In this document: positions 16,401-31,400 of the stretch, in pieces
How the letters are laid out: every line of letters begins with the position of its first letter
Numbering within the stretch: position 1 is the first letter of the stretch
NCBI RefSeq assembly: GCF_004364345.1
Contig: NZ_SOCA01000003.1
Span: forward strand, 372,001-436,000
DNA: 64,000 nt
Reading direction: 5' to 3'
DNA from: Prosthecobacter fusiformis
GTDB taxonomy: Bacteria; Verrucomicrobiota; Verrucomicrobiia; Verrucomicrobiales; Verrucomicrobiaceae
The notes under the pieces: generated by a model
Seen by the model: the letters and a program-made list of their open reading frames with translations, nothing else
Databases searched by the model: none
What the model was told of the DNA's origin: nothing
Translations under genes and position numbers: made by a program

Positions 16401-19400
16401 TCGTGGTCTGATAACCCGCGATGTCCTTGCTCAACACAACCTGGCCACGGGAGTTGGTCTTGGTAACTTCAGTGCCGAGAGGTTCGGCCGAATCCGCACT
16501 GCGGATGGTTTTGGTCACGGTGTTCGCCGGATCGTTGTAGGAAAACTCTGCCCAAGTACCTGGAGTCAATTCTTGTACGGCCACTCTCCCGTCGTAGAAA
16601 TAGGTGGTTCCCAATTTAATGCCATTGGCTCCTATGACGTAGTAGGGCTTACCTGTTGCGGTTGTCCCCGTTTCTGTGGTTGCGCCCGCAGCATCCTGGA
16701 TGCGGACACCCGCCTCCCGCAGGTAATAATCTGTCTCAGTTACCGGATTAAAATCCATAGAGGATATGGCATCGTCCGCCACCGCTCCTGAAGTTTTGTT
16801 GACACGGTATGCCAGATATTGTGTGGTTTGCTGGCTTAACGGTTCTGCCGATCCCTTTGCAAAAGCTCGCGATTCAATGACACGTCCCATCCGGTCATAC
16901 TTCGACTCGCTATAGTTCCCGCGTGGGTCCGTGGCTTTGACGAGGTCGCCGAACAAATTGTATTCGTTGGTCACTACCGCAAATAAGTCAGCACCTGGCA
17001 CTGCCTCCACGCCAGAACCATCCTCCTTCGCACGGCTTCGCCAGCTTGTCTGCTCGACGGCACGGCCCATGCCGTCATAACGCGTGAAGGTATAATCCTC
17101 CGGATTGGAACGTGACCCGTCCGTCCACTCCACTTCCCCGTTCAGGTTGTAGTAGGTGTAGTTCCAGGCCACCTGTCTGCCGTTGGCGTCTAGACGCTCC
17201 TCCCAGATCTGGCGCCCCATGTCATCATAGGCATAAACCGTCTTCCGCCCGGCAGCATCCTTCTGCCAAATCAATTCATGACGGTTGTTATAGACAAAAG
17301 TGGTCTCCACATCCGGAACAGCTGTGACGCCGCTGTATTGAATTTGCCGGGTTTTCAGCCCCTTTGTGGTGTATTCAAATTTGGTGTGGGCAAAGTCCGG
17401 GGTCCCTGAAACTTCCTTGCCAACATAGATATCGGTCAGCACTCCGTTGGCAAAGGGACGTGTATCGTAGCCTGCGTCGGCGTAGATGTTTTTGGTTTGT
17501 CCAAGAACTGCATAGACACCGCCTGCTGCTTCGGCAGACTGGGTGATGACACTTGGCAAATAGGGATAGTCCACTTCATCGTCCTCCCCATTATAGATAT
17601 AATCCGTCTTCATGGTCACGGCAGGGGAACCTTCCATACCTGTATTCGGCACCACCATGGTAATCGTTTTCGGCAGATCCAGAAGACCCGTTTTTGACTG
17701 ATGTCTGGAAGGAATGTCGGAAAGTTGCAGATAGGTGGTCTGTGTGCTCAGGCTTTCGGTGCCATCCAGGCCATCAAGATCTCCCGTCATGGTGGTCTTT
17801 TTGACATTGCCCCGGGCATCATACTCAAAGGTGTTTTTAAGACCTTTGGAGTCCACTGCCTCCTTGGTGCTGCGCGCGTAGCCGTGAGTCTCTCCAGCGC
17901 TGTACTCCGACCAGCTTTGTTCATAACCGTTTGCATCCCTCATGTTGGTCATGAAGTTATACTTGTAGGTATAAGTTCTGGCGCGCCCGTAGGCATCATA
18001 AACCTTGGTAATGCCATGATAAAATTGGCCATTTTCCTTATCGATCGAATAATCTGGAGTTCCCGATGAGTCGTAACTGGCCCTATACCGGTCCATAGCG
18101 CTGTAGTCAAAAACCGCCGTGATGACCTCGTCGTAGGACTCCTGAACAGGCTCGCCAGCCCTTGAGGAATCATAGACGGTATAGGTTTTCGAAACCTTCG
18201 GAGTGGCCTTCGTTTCTGAAACAACCGTGAAATTCACCGTCGGCGCAGCGCCGCCAAGCCTGCCTGCGGTGCTCCTCTGCACAATCACACGACGGAGGTC
18301 ATCATATTCATTGGACACCGTCCGTCCTTCTGGGAAGAACTCACGGTCAATCATGTGGGTGGAATAAGTTCCTTTTTTGCCGTTTTCATCGGTTTCCTCC
18401 TTTAACTGGTAGGAATATCGGAAGACGGAACCGTCGGGTCTCTCCACTTTCTCTAAATCCCCGTATTGGCTGTAGGTGTATTTGACCGCCCGGCCGTCCG
18501 TGGAGACGATTTCTGTCACTTGGGCATGGCCGTCGTAATAAAAAGTGACCGCCTGTCCGCTGCTGCTTTTAATGGTACGAATTTGGCCAAATTCCGGATA
18601 GAATGCTGACTCGTAGTAGCTGAATTCAAGATAGTTACCGGCATGGTCCATCCATCTATGGAGATAAGGCCTCTCTCTTTTGATGGAATTATCGACCGCG
18701 AACTGCCTCATTTTATATTCGCGGACGCTGCCATTGCGGGAAGTGAGTTCATAGATCGTCTCTGTCCCGACCTTTTTCTTAGTTATCGTGTTGTGCTGCA
18801 GGCCACGACCGTCAGTATTGACGAGTTCAGGATTGTCCTTCCATGTCACTTCCCACTTGGTGGGATTTGAACCAGAACCCGCAACCGGTGTATACTTCAG
18901 GACGGTCCCGTCCATTTCCGCTCCCATGAAGGATTTATCGCCTTCGGTGTTCGTTTGCAAATAAGGCATCATGAAGAACAACCAGCCATAGCCCATCATG
19001 TTATGCGCCTCATTGAGAGAAGAATAATGCCGCCGGATTTGCAGAGGCAGAGCCCCTGGCAAGGTCAGATCCACCGCATCCACATAAAAGGCCCCTGTCA
19101 TGCTGTTGACGGGATCAGCCACCGTCGGCTGCATGACAGTATTTTGGTTTCCGAGGTCCCCGCCGTTGATGGAGGCGAGTGACAGCTCCTTCAAGTCAAA
19201 ACCTAGCATGTCGGCATAGCGTCCATAGCTGTACAATCCACTGATATCCGAGGGCGCAAAGTCATAGAGGCTTCCACCAATGCTCTGCCAGTAATCGCTA
19301 AACCCAAAAGTAGAACTTCTCCAGTTCCTGGCCATGTCCCAGCCGAACAGGCTGTCATTGCGACTGCTTAGCCAGGAAGTATCGAATGCTGAGTAGCCAC

Positions 19401-22400
19401 CTACATCTGCCATCATTAAGCCTGAGTAATCAACGTCCGAGCCACTTGCAAAATTCAAACCCACGCCGCCTGTTGCGCTTGCCGCGTTGGGGCCCAGGAT
19501 GAACGCAGCTGTGCCGCTCCAGGTATTATTGGCCCCGTTGACCTTTCCGGGTGTCACATAAGCGGTGACGAAGCTTGGATCGCCATAAGTTCCACTCGTC
19601 ATCGAATTCACGACCATCTGCCACTGCCGGGGATTCCAATCCTTTAACTTACGGGTTGCCACGGGATTCAACCCGCCTTTCGGATTGACGTGGGTGTATT
19701 CCACCTCCCCAGCAGCCGCATAATTTGCCGCAGTCAGGGCGATCACCGGTGTTTCAAGGGCATTTTCGTCTCTTAGTTGACGGTGCAGAAGGTTGATCGT
19801 CGAGATCGCATCTGTGTCATCTTTCGGATAGTACCGGTCAATGGTAATGTGCTCCAGAGCCGACTGCTCAAGATTGATAAACGCAGCTGCTTCTGCGGCG
19901 ATCATACGTCCGCGTCCTCCCGAGTCTGGACGCAGATCCCAGGCCCCAGCAAAGGCCGTGCGGCTTGAGAAGATGTCCAAAGCCGGAAGGCTGCGTTTCT
20001 TCGTCTCAGGATCCTGACGGAGCTGCGCACAGCCCCAGTTACGGAAAGTGGCCGGAGACAGCTTGAAAAGTTCCGATATCCGACGCAGAGAATCCGCCAT
20101 CCGCTGATGATAGGTCATTCCCATTTGGTGGACCACGCTCACCGTCGTACCTTCATCACCGTTTGTTTTCCGGTCATACCAGAATTGGTCTTCATTCGCA
20201 CGTTGCATGCGCTGGCTGACGCGCCCCACATTCAGGCAGAATGCTGAAAGCGTATCGAGAGGATATTCTACAGTCTGCGATTCTTGCAGAACCTCACGGA
20301 TTCCCAGATAGCTTTCCGGTTGGGATTGGGCAGGAGAGCCTGCCCAGCTACGATGCCGCTCTGTAGCGACACGCAGGCTGTAAAACGTCGCTTTGGAACT
20401 GCTGAAGACCTTGTGCTGTGCACCCAGCAGGAAAGAGTCTGTGCGGGCACCTTTATCGATATAATAGGGATCCACATAGTCCAGATTGTAGGCAAAGCCG
20501 AGTTGGCCGTTAAAAGTACTGGTGCGGTTACGGTTGAAGTTACCTTGCGTATACCCGGGCCGGAACTGATGAAGATGGGCGGTGACCCCGTTGGCCTTGT
20601 TATCAAACCAAAAACTCCTGTTATGCAGGTCGGAAACATTAAACGGCCCCAGCTCGCCAAGACGGAGGGCGAGCCTGGTAAACCGCTTGCCAAGAGTAAA
20701 TCCGGCTTTCGATTCGCTGGCGTCAATAATGACCGAGTTTCCAGAGATACTCTTGATAGTCGCGCGGCGTGTTCCGTCCGATGGCTGCTGGTCGTCGTCT
20801 AGAGTGACCGAAAGACTGTTCACCAGCCCACCGATCTCAAGACCATCCTCATCGACCTGGGCAATCAGATCTCCGACTTTGAACGCGGTGGCTTTGGAAA
20901 ACACCAGTTCAATGTCGCCATCGTCTTCTGTGTTGATGGCTAGAAGTGCGTCCATCACAAGAGGAGCAGCCGCCCGCGCGTAGTGTGCACGGATTTCAAA
21001 AGTCATTTGGTCAAAGAGACCTCCGACATCTTTGTACGACTCAACAACCCGTGGGAGAAGAAGATGTTCATCTCCCGAACGCCGGATGCGATGCCCAATG
21101 GCAAAAAGGTCCATCGAAGCAGTGCCACCCAATTTGGCGGTATAGGTCAATGTGTCGTCCGTCGTATTTTTAGTTCGGTGCAAGGTCTGGATGACAACGG
21201 GCAGGTTTTCACCCGTGACCGACAGCCCATCCGGCGAAACCGGAACGACAACCTGCCCCACAGCAAATTTACCCAGAGGATTTTCATTCCTGGTCTCGGG
21301 CGCGGTCACACCAGCAATTGGCTCTGAATTTGGATCCAAACAGGCCACCTCAATGGTCACCGTCCGTTCTGCCGAATTAACCGCCGAAATCACACCGTTA
21401 CTGACAGTCGAGCTGGTAAGACCACTAGCAATCGCGGTTTCATAACTCAGGAATGGCCGAGGAAGGTCGGTCCAATCAGAGTAATGATGCTTCCTCAAAC
21501 GGCTGGTGTATCCAAAGTCTCCCAGCCTCATAGCCCGGAACTCAGGCTTAGAAGCCAGAAACTCCCCAGCTTTCCGTTCCAGCGTCTCAAGTGGGCTTTC
21601 CTTGATTGCGGCATCGTCGTAGATGCGATTGTCGCGCGCCAGATAGGCCTTGACCCAGGTAAGCGGTGAATTGATTGCCTTACGAGCAGGGGTCTCTCCG
21701 TCTGTCGGCTCCTCTGGGTGCTGATACACCTCCCACAGGTCACGTCCTTCTTTGACCTCCATGTCCTTCAGCCATGGGAAAACGGATACCCATTCATCTT
21801 CAATGTAGGCGGCGACATAGGGATAGCTCACAGCGATCAATCTCTCTGGCAAAACATTCCCTTTGGAATCCGGCACACCATGCACCTGCATGCGCAGAAG
21901 ATTTGACACCGTGCTGTCGAGCAAATGCATGGTTCCCTCTTGTGGGAAGAGATAAGTGGCCGGGATTCCGGCCTTGCGCAGCAGATAAACCAACAACGCA
22001 CATTGCTCCTTTGGAGAGCCCTGGCGTTCCTGGAAAACGCCCACCGCATTCCGGTTTAGGCCACCATCGTTTAAGGAGCGTTCATAGACACGGCCATTCT
22101 CCTTGAAGGCCACCATATCAGCGAGCTCGATCTCATTAATAACGAAGTTAACAAGCCGCAAAGGGTCACTTTCCATGTCTTCCACAAAGGCATCCAGAAT
22201 TGGGTGACGCAGCAGTTCTGGCGAATGATCTAACTGGCTCCAGTCATCTCTCTGGGAGGAACCGCCGTTGAAGGCGGTACCGTTCGGCAGCAGAGCCCCG
22301 AGGGTGTAGCAGTCATAAATGCCACCAGTCGATGATTCGATCGAGCAATCAACCAGCAGCGAGCCGCTGCTGGCTGCAGCCGCACGGTGGACGATGCTGC

Positions 22401-25400
22401 CATTGCGATAATAAGACACGACCGTCCCCACACGACGGATGACATACCAGTCTGTGTCTGCAGCGGTGCCTAAATCATTGACCTGTTTGCCGCTTTCGAT
22501 GATCCTGATCGTCGGGAAGCCAGTTGTCGATTTGACCAAGGCTATGCCATAGTCCAGATCATTCCAGTGTGCGGTTCGGTTGATCAAATTAAACCCGACC
22601 GCAGCTTCGACACCCGGGGTGAAGGAGAACTTCACAGCACCATCTTTGGGGACAGCAGCCAGGCTTTCAGCATCGCTATTCCATATCACTCCTTGGATTG
22701 AGGACGATTTACGCAGGCCACCTCTTTTTCGTTCAGCTTCATCTGCGTTATCATCGCCGGTGCCGCCACTCCGGGTCAGACGATGACGCGTCCAATAAAC
22801 TGGGATAACCTCATTCAGATCTGTAGCAGTAGCTCCCATGGCCATTTTCCACTCATCACGGATCAAATGCCCGTTCGCAGGAGGAATGGCGTTCTTACCT
22901 TGAAGAGAGGTAAGATTGCTCGCCTGACTCAGCTCCCAGTCATCGGGCAGATCATCGCTGTCTGAATCACACCAAGTATACTCGACGGCGTGGGTGCCAT
23001 TCAGGCTTGATGTCACCGTCGAAGCCACCCATAACGGCTCATACACGGTCTGCGGGAACGTGTAGACGGGTGCATAGTGAAGGTAGGTAGGTGAAGTATT
23101 GCTTTGATACCCCATCCAGACAGTGACCTTGCCGCCTCGTCTCACCAACCCGAAATTAGGAGCGTTATCAGCGTCGCTGGTGAGGTAAGGTTTGACCTTG
23201 TCTTCAGAGACAGCCCCCCGGTAGTGTGCTGTCGCCACTCCCTTTGCGAAATTGATCCCAAAGTCAATGGTTTTAGCCGCAGTCTGAGCAACGCCGCCTG
23301 TTAGACCAATAGTGAACGAGGGCTTAGGCCCCGGAACTTTGAACCACATGGCTCCATCACCCCAAATCGCATGCTCGCTACGGTTTCCATTCCACTCAAC
23401 TTCGGTCAATTTACCGCTCCGTGGGTTCAGCGGATCAGTTCCAGCTGCAGCTTCTTGAAGATTGGTGGCACCATCAGCCCCTGCCGTGTCGATATCTTCC
23501 TCAGGGCTGAGCGTGGTATTCGTTCCGGCCGCAGCTATCTCCACAGTATTCAGGATCCCGTCATTATCCTCATCGACCTCCGAAGTTATGATGGACCGTA
23601 AGAGAGCTCCCTTGCTGACTACACTGGTGGAGTTGCTGTAGACGGAGACATCAGCGACGTAAGAAGGAGACGGCGTGAGCGCAACAACCGTCAGGAACTT
23701 GTAGCCATCCCGGAGATAGCTGACGGACTTTTTCACCTCCCCATTGACAATGTTGCTGTCGATTTTCAACCCCAGGCGGGAGATTTCGTTCAGCGTGCCA
23801 TGAACTGGCCATTCAACGCCATTGGCGACAACATTGAACTCAGTTGCGGAGGTCTGGAAACCAAAATCGAGGTCACTGTCCGCAGGACTGTCATTGCTCG
23901 AGGTGATGCCTGCGCTCATGATCGCTCCGGGAGCGACCTTGAATTCTACAGTGCCGCCTTCAGGGATTACCAGCCTGGACTGAGCGTCTGAATCCCAACC
24001 CTTACCGGACGAACGTACGAGTCCGTCCTTGCCCTCCGTCGGGTCCAGCTTACCACGCAGCCTTACCCACTCAGGGTAAAGAACCGTCGCGGTTGCCGGC
24101 TCATCATAAACGGCATCATTGCCGTGCGCGAAGTAGCTCTCAGACAAGCCGACCGTGTAACCATTGCCAGCGTCCACAGCCACCGCTTGAGCAAAAAGAT
24201 TGGCTGTTTCAAGAACAGGGAATTGATGAATCGCCACACCGTCCACCCAGACACCAATTTTCCCGCTGCTGCGCACAAGGCCAAACTGAGTGTTTGGCGT
24301 GTAGGCTCCCAGGTAAGTCTGGCTTTTCAGATCCAGCTTGTTCAAGCTATCCGCTTTGTTTCTAGAACATGCCCATGCCCGGCCACCGCCACTATTCCGA
24401 GAGGCCACGGCTATCGCTCCAGTTCCGCCGCCGCCAGTGAACCCCACCGTGGGTACTGATGTGTAGCCGCTTCCGCTGTTGGTGACAATGACGGCACCAA
24501 CACCGAACTTGACAGTGACAATCGCGCCAGAGCCAGTCCCGCCGCTAAGGGCCACAGATCCCGTCGGCGGGACCGTGTAAATGCCGCCATTGTAAACAGA
24601 GAGCGTGACGATTCCTTTCGTCGAGCTTACTTTATCAACTCGGAACGCAGTAGGCATCGTGCTCGTTCCGCCAGGAAAGGTTAGAATGTCCCCGACCACA
24701 TAGTTTGTGCCTGCCGAGTTGATGGTGGTAGTACCAACAGCTTTCAAGCTCGTCGTGGCTGAAGCTTCGCTGCCTCCACCTCCAGTAAAGGTGACACCCG
24801 GACAACTGGTGTAACCGGTACCCGGTGCTTTCACTGAAATTCTGGTGACAATGCTACCGACCTCATCAGGCAAAAGGTAAACGCCATAGTCCACATCTGT
24901 GGTGGCTCTGGTAAGGGTGGATGAATTTTCATAGGCATCAAAGCCGACCACCAGCCTGCCAGAATGCGCAAAGCCCTTGAACCAAAGAGCTCCATCACTC
25001 TTCAATTTCTGTCCAGGCGTTGAGGTCTGGTAGGCAGAGGAGGCCGAACTGAACGAAGATGACGTCAATGCCATGGCTCCTGTCGTGGCATTTCCGATCT
25101 CAGTTCCTCGCGCTATCCATGTTAATTTAGCGGTAGAATTAGCCCCTGCTGGCGCGCTTACACTGGCTTTTGAACTTGAGGCAAACTCCTGGATGTTGGT
25201 AAGGCCGTCAGAGTCAGCATCCGCACCTGCTCCTTTATCCGGGAAGTTGAAATACTGAGTGTAAGTCGGCGTTCCGGACAAGTTGCCTCCTAAATCGGAT
25301 TTTTCCCACTCATCCAGCATGCCGTCTGCATCCACATCACCACTGGAGTAAATCCGGCATGAGCTAATTCCAGCGCTCTCAGGTACTAAGGAGCAATCCA

Positions 25401-28400
25401 CCCACAGCGGGCTGGCATCTTCACGCTCAACCTCTCCTTTCATCTCACCATCTTTCCAAAACTGAACCTGATTACCTTCCACAACAATGCGAAAAACCGT
25501 CTCGCTATACCAGCTGCCCATGCTGACGGTTGTCTTTGAACCTGGATGCTTATAAACAGCCTGTTTTAGTTTGGCGTCGTAGCCGATGTAATACTCAAGG
25601 TCCTCCTTGGTGCCACTATCGTTCTGGACAGTCAATCCAAGAGCGAGTTCCACTTTGCCGATGCCAGCTGGGTCTGCACGGAAGCTGACAGAGCCGTCCC
25701 CGGTGATTGGGATGCTGCTCTGCGCATCCGCCGCTGCAGTTCCCTTGCCCGGCTCCGTCACTAGCACACCCGCTGAAGGCGAGGTGGTCCAACGATGTCG
25801 CACCCACTGAACTGGATGTGTGCGGCTCAACGCATCGTATGGATGAGTGCCATCCAGGAATTCCTGGAAGTCGGTGGCACCGTCACCATCCTGATCCCGG
25901 CCTGCTCCGTCATCGGTCATGTTGATGGAGCCAAAGTAAAGTTTCTCCCAGAAATCTAGGATCTGGTCACCATCCGAGTCGCCGGCCGAATACTGCAGCT
26001 TGCACTCTGAAAGCTTCGCGTTAACCGAAAGAACTGCATCCACACACAAAGGGGCGTCCTCCCTTTTTTCAAACTCATAAAAAGGGGTGAAAACGCTCTG
26101 ATCTCCAGCGCTGCCAATCCACACAGTGACCTTGCCTTCTTCTCTGAAAAGACCGAAAACAGTGTCGGTAGTGACTTTGCCCAGATGAGCTTTCGATACT
26201 TCTGTCGAGGCGTTTTTACCGTTGTAGTATGCCCATGCCACACTGCTGGCGTCAATGTGGATTCCATAGTCTATGTCATTTAACGTCCGGTCAACGTTGT
26301 TGGCGCTCAGCCCGACCGTCAGCACAGGGTTGGCGGTGCTCCCGGTGATGCTAGATGCTTTAAACCAGACACCGCCATCCGCCAGGATGCGTTTGGAACC
26401 GCTTGTCAGATCAGCGATGACTACAGGCGTGTAGTCGAGGCGACGGACAGGAGAGCCGCTGTCAGCGGCTGCATGCTCACTCCAGAAATACCGGCCTGGT
26501 GTAGGTGTAGAGGTCGTGGCATGAATGTCCGCAGCGGGCTGCCACGCAAACGTATGCAGGGTCGCTCCCAGGCGTGGATGAGGAGGGGTTCCGACTGAAC
26601 CGGTTGAAATGCGGCAGCTCTTGATGGCCGCAGTGACGGTGGAGCTGGTGGCTCCAAAAGTGGCATCAACCCAAAGAGGTGAAACAAGATCTGTTTTGTG
26701 AGTCGAGTGAACCAGAAGGCCGTCCACAAAATAATCCACCCATTCGTCACGTACGCCGAGGCGGAAGATAGTGCTGGTGGAATATGTTCCGAGGGTCCAG
26801 GCAGCTTTTCCAGGCTCGATCAGGCTGACATCCCCGTTCAGCAGCAGGTCAAAGCCATATTCCACATCGTCCTTTTTGGCGGAGTCATTGCTGACCGTTA
26901 GGCCGACGGTCACTGCTGCCAACTGCTCCATGGAGAATGAAACATTCCCATCAACAGGAATAGGCACGATACTCTGCGCGTCTGATGTGTTGACGACTGT
27001 CGATACGGGAACAGATAGGGATGTCGTTCCGGATCCCGCCTCCGCTTTGCCTCGCAGGCGTCCCCAGGTCATGCCGGTCGATTTGCTATCTGCGCTTTTC
27101 GGGTCTGTCCCCTCATAAAACTCCTCGACAATCTTGCGGTCATCATCATCGCCGAAAGTCGAATCACCCAAGATAGCAGACACCGGAAGGGTCAGAAATT
27201 TCTCAATCTCCCAGACATCAGGAACACCGTCCCCATCTTTATCTGACCGCCAAATTTTACACTCTGCAAGCTTAGCCTGTGAAGTGTAAAAATATGTATC
27301 TACGACCAGAGGAGCCATTTCAAACTCAGGGAATGCATAGAAAGGAGTTCCATCTTTCCAAATCACCAGCTTACCGCTCTTGCGCACGATCCCCCATTGA
27401 GTCCCACCGTTCCCGCTGGCATCTGCGGCAACAACTTTACCTAAATATCGATCAACCGCAGAAAACGCTCCATTATGGTAGGCATAGGCATCGCCATCCG
27501 CCTCGATATAAACTCCGAATTCGACATCCGCAGCCGTCGCGGCATCTGCTGTTCCACGTTGTTTCCTTAGGCCTACCGAAAGAACCTTGTCGGCTGAACC
27601 AAAGCGGAACCAAACCCCGCAGTCCCCATTCAGGGGCGTGGTAGAATAGGCAGAGGCATTCCCGGTAGCATTACGGATCAAGACCGGTGAGGTTTCTGAA
27701 TATGTTAAGAGAGTTGAATTATAGATCCAGGTGACGTTTTCAAGATTTCCTGCTGCAGCCTGAAACTGAAGATCACTCGTTGTCTCGCTCGGATTGGTGT
27801 TAGGCGATGTCGCCTGAGCCCACTCAACGATATTCGCAGACCCGTCGGCATCAATGTCCGACGTATTGTTCGATGAATCCGTGTATGCAGCGACTGTTCC
27901 GGGTGTCACTTCAGCCAGGCGGGTCTCATCTTTCACCACACCGTCTAGAGCGGCACCTGGCATCAGCGGAAACTTCATCTTGTGGAGGTCAATTTCCCAA
28001 CTATCCACAAGCTGATCGGCATCCACATCGTCTTTCGAGTAGAGCCAGCATTCCTCAATCATCCCGGCGGCATCCTCGAACGCCGTATCCACCCATAGAG
28101 GTTCCTTGTTGGCACGCGGCACAGCATGGATCAAGACTCCATCCCTGAGGTAACGGACCTCTCCTTCACTGACCTCAAGTCGGAACCAGGTGGCGCTGTC
28201 ATATTTCCCAGTGACCGCAGGATCCACGTTCACTCCATTGACCTGGACTTGGTAGTTATCAGTGCTCAGATAAATGCCATAGTTAAGATCCGCTTTGGTC
28301 GCAGAAAGGTTCTTCTCGGACAGCCCAACAGCAATACGTTTCCCCGTCTGCGCGGGACGGAAGCTCAGCGATCCTCCAGTCCGGATGGCCACGTTGCTTT

Positions 28401-31400
28401 GGGCATCCTGCGTGGCAGCCGAGCTCACTAGACCGCCTGTATTCCGGATGCTCCAGGCCGGATCATCCGTTTTCATGGCAGGGTTTCTCAACCGGACCCA
28501 CTTCACAGGGGAGGCGTAACTCAGCCGCCCTGTCAGCGGGTTGGCGTCTGTCCCGTGCTGGAACTCCTGCAGATTCGTGCGGTCATCACCATCATCGAAT
28601 TGCCCCGGAAGACGAGGATCGAACTCCCAGATGTCATCCATTGTTTTGCCTTCCCCAAGCTGGGCCAGCTCCCAATCGTCATCCATCATGTCCCCGTCTT
28701 TATCACCTTTACCAGGGACGAACTGAACACTAACTGTGCCATTGCCCGCGCCCAGGCCAGGGCCCAGGCTCCCAGCCCCAAAAGCGGTATCAAAGCGCAG
28801 GGGAGCATACTCTTTCTCTGGGAAGGTGAAAAGCTTCACACAATCGGAGCGATATTGCATCTCGATGCCTTTCTCGCGTGAAAGCCATACCGACACTTCT
28901 CCATCTCGGCGAACCAACCCAAGCGTTCCATTGCGGTAATAGGAAGTCTCTACCCCGCCCAAATGTCCCCCAATTGATGCCTGGGACACGCCCTTATAAA
29001 AGGCTGTGACATAGCCCCCATCAATCTGTAACCCGTAATCGATATCATCAACGGTTCCTGAACCGCTACCGGCGTTCAAACCTACTGTTAAAGGTCCCCA
29101 CCAGCTTCTAAATGTAAACCAAGCAGCACCATCGTGTAAAATCCGCTCGCGCGTCTCAGCTATCAGGGAATAAGAAGAATAGGTTCCGCTAAAACCTGGT
29201 GATATACTTCCTAGCAAGATTGTGGACGTTACATTCGACGGCCCCCGAATCTGAAATGTAGGTAGAAACGCGCGACCACTCTTCACGTCATTGCTATTTG
29301 TTTCAAGAGCGGCCTCCCAAGCATTCAGAGAGTTGTCATCATCAATCAACGTCGCCTGATAAAGACCAGCAGTATAGGGCCCGTTGACTGGACTACCAGC
29401 ACCGAATGCCGTATCTACGTAAAGAGGCGAAAACTGCTGCTGGTCTGCATCGTCAAAGATGTGGTGGCAAGCACCATCTTTCCACAACTGAACCTGACCA
29501 CTTTGACGGATTAGGGCAAAGACGGTGACAGGCACCCCTGGATTTGCTGCATGATCAGCCTTGGTCTGGGTCGTGCCAGCCGAACGGACCAGCGAGCCCT
29601 TCCAATAAACTTTCGCTATGCCGCTGGCATCCAGTTTAACCCCATAGTCAATGTCTGCCTCTGTCATCGCTGAACTGATACCTGTGGAATCTACAGTATT
29701 TAATCCGACCATGAAACCCGCCGAGCGATTCAGAAAACTGAAGATAAAAGCTCCGTCATGGGTAAGTTTCCGCTCACTTCGGGCTTCGCCTGAGGATGCA
29801 GAAAATTGTTGACCTGCGCCTAATGTCACAGCCATCCCGCTGCTGTCATAATTGGTAAACTGCGCCAGATCCGCCCTCGGAGGGTCTGTCGGCGGTGCCC
29901 AGTGCCATCCCCATGAAAGCGGTTCAGCTTTGGCGTCACCTGCACTCGGAGGCAAAATGACATCCCATGAATTCAGATGCCCTTGGACAAAACATGATTC
30001 GGCCACACCAGCTTTATACTCTGAAATCGATGTTCCGCCTGCCGTCACATCAAAAGCGGTATCGGCATACATGGCCGCCGTCGGAACAGTCTTTTGACTA
30101 AAGGTGAACAATTTGACGCCTCCCCTCCAAATCGAAACCTCTCCCTCTTTTCGCACAATGGCCATCACAGATGCGGAAGTCGATGATGCAGGTATCACCT
30201 CACCCAGATTCCCGCCTGAAGATTGGACGACCCCCTGATAAACGGCATAAGCAGTGCGTGTGCTCGAATTGGCGGCCACATAACGAATTCCATAGTCGAT
30301 ATCCTCTTCAGTTTTAGACGCACTGGCCAGCCCGGATGACTCAAGCTGGTTGAGCCCGACGGTATAAGTCCCCCTGGCGCTATTAAAGCTGAAGAGAAAG
30401 GCACCATCACCGAGCAGTTTATTCTTGCTGATCATTTCAGCAGTAAAACTCATATAAGAGGGGGAGTCCGCTGATGTAGTAAAGAGCATTCCAGTCCTTG
30501 TACTATTCCAGGAAAAACTACTGCCATACGAACTTCGCCCCACCCAATTTAAAGAACTTACGTTTTTCGGATTTCCCAAGAGCAGCCAGCGCCACTGCAA
30601 TTTTCCAAGGCTTCTCATTATGCCATCGTTATTGCCATCGGGTTCAAATCTTTGCAGCTTGTCGATAGGCAAAGGACTTTCTTCGATGTTGGCAGCCAAT
30701 TCGCCAGCCTCCCATTCATCAAGAAGGCCGTCACCATCCAAATCCGTTTCCGAATAAAGATAGGATTCCGGCATGCCGGTTGACGAACCCGAAGGAATGT
30801 AAAGATCCACCCAAAGATCCTTCGAATCGACGCGCGGGATTCGATAAATCTCATGCCCGTCTTTAAGATAACTCACTTCATCCGGCGAGACCTTCAGTTG
30901 AAGTTGGGATTGAGTGTTGTAGGTCCAATTATTTTTAATGTAGGCCGTCGAACTGGCCGGGGTGCGCAGCCACAACTGCCCGTTTGCCTGGAAAGAGAAG
31001 CCATAAAGGATATCCGTTTCGACCGCAGCGGTGTTATTTGCTGTGAATCCCGCAGCCATGAGTTCAACGGCGATCACTCTGAAAGAGAACACGCCTGACT
31101 TGCCGCCGCTGATGGAGACGGCGCTCTGGGCCTCCCCAGCGCCCGCTAAGTTGCCACTATCTCCACTAATATTGCCTATGTTGCTGGTTGGGTTGGTATA
31201 GCAGTCTCTACGTCGAGTCCACTGCACCGGTAGAGAAAACTGCCTGCCTTGCCCACCACTTTCAGCAACTCCCTCTTCATAAGGATCAGTGCCGTGAATA
31301 AATTCATCGACATCCGAAACGCCGTCACCATCGGAGTCCTTGGGCATCCCGTCTCCAGCAGTTCCTCCCAGCTTGGAGAGGTCACTCGCATAGCGGGTTT

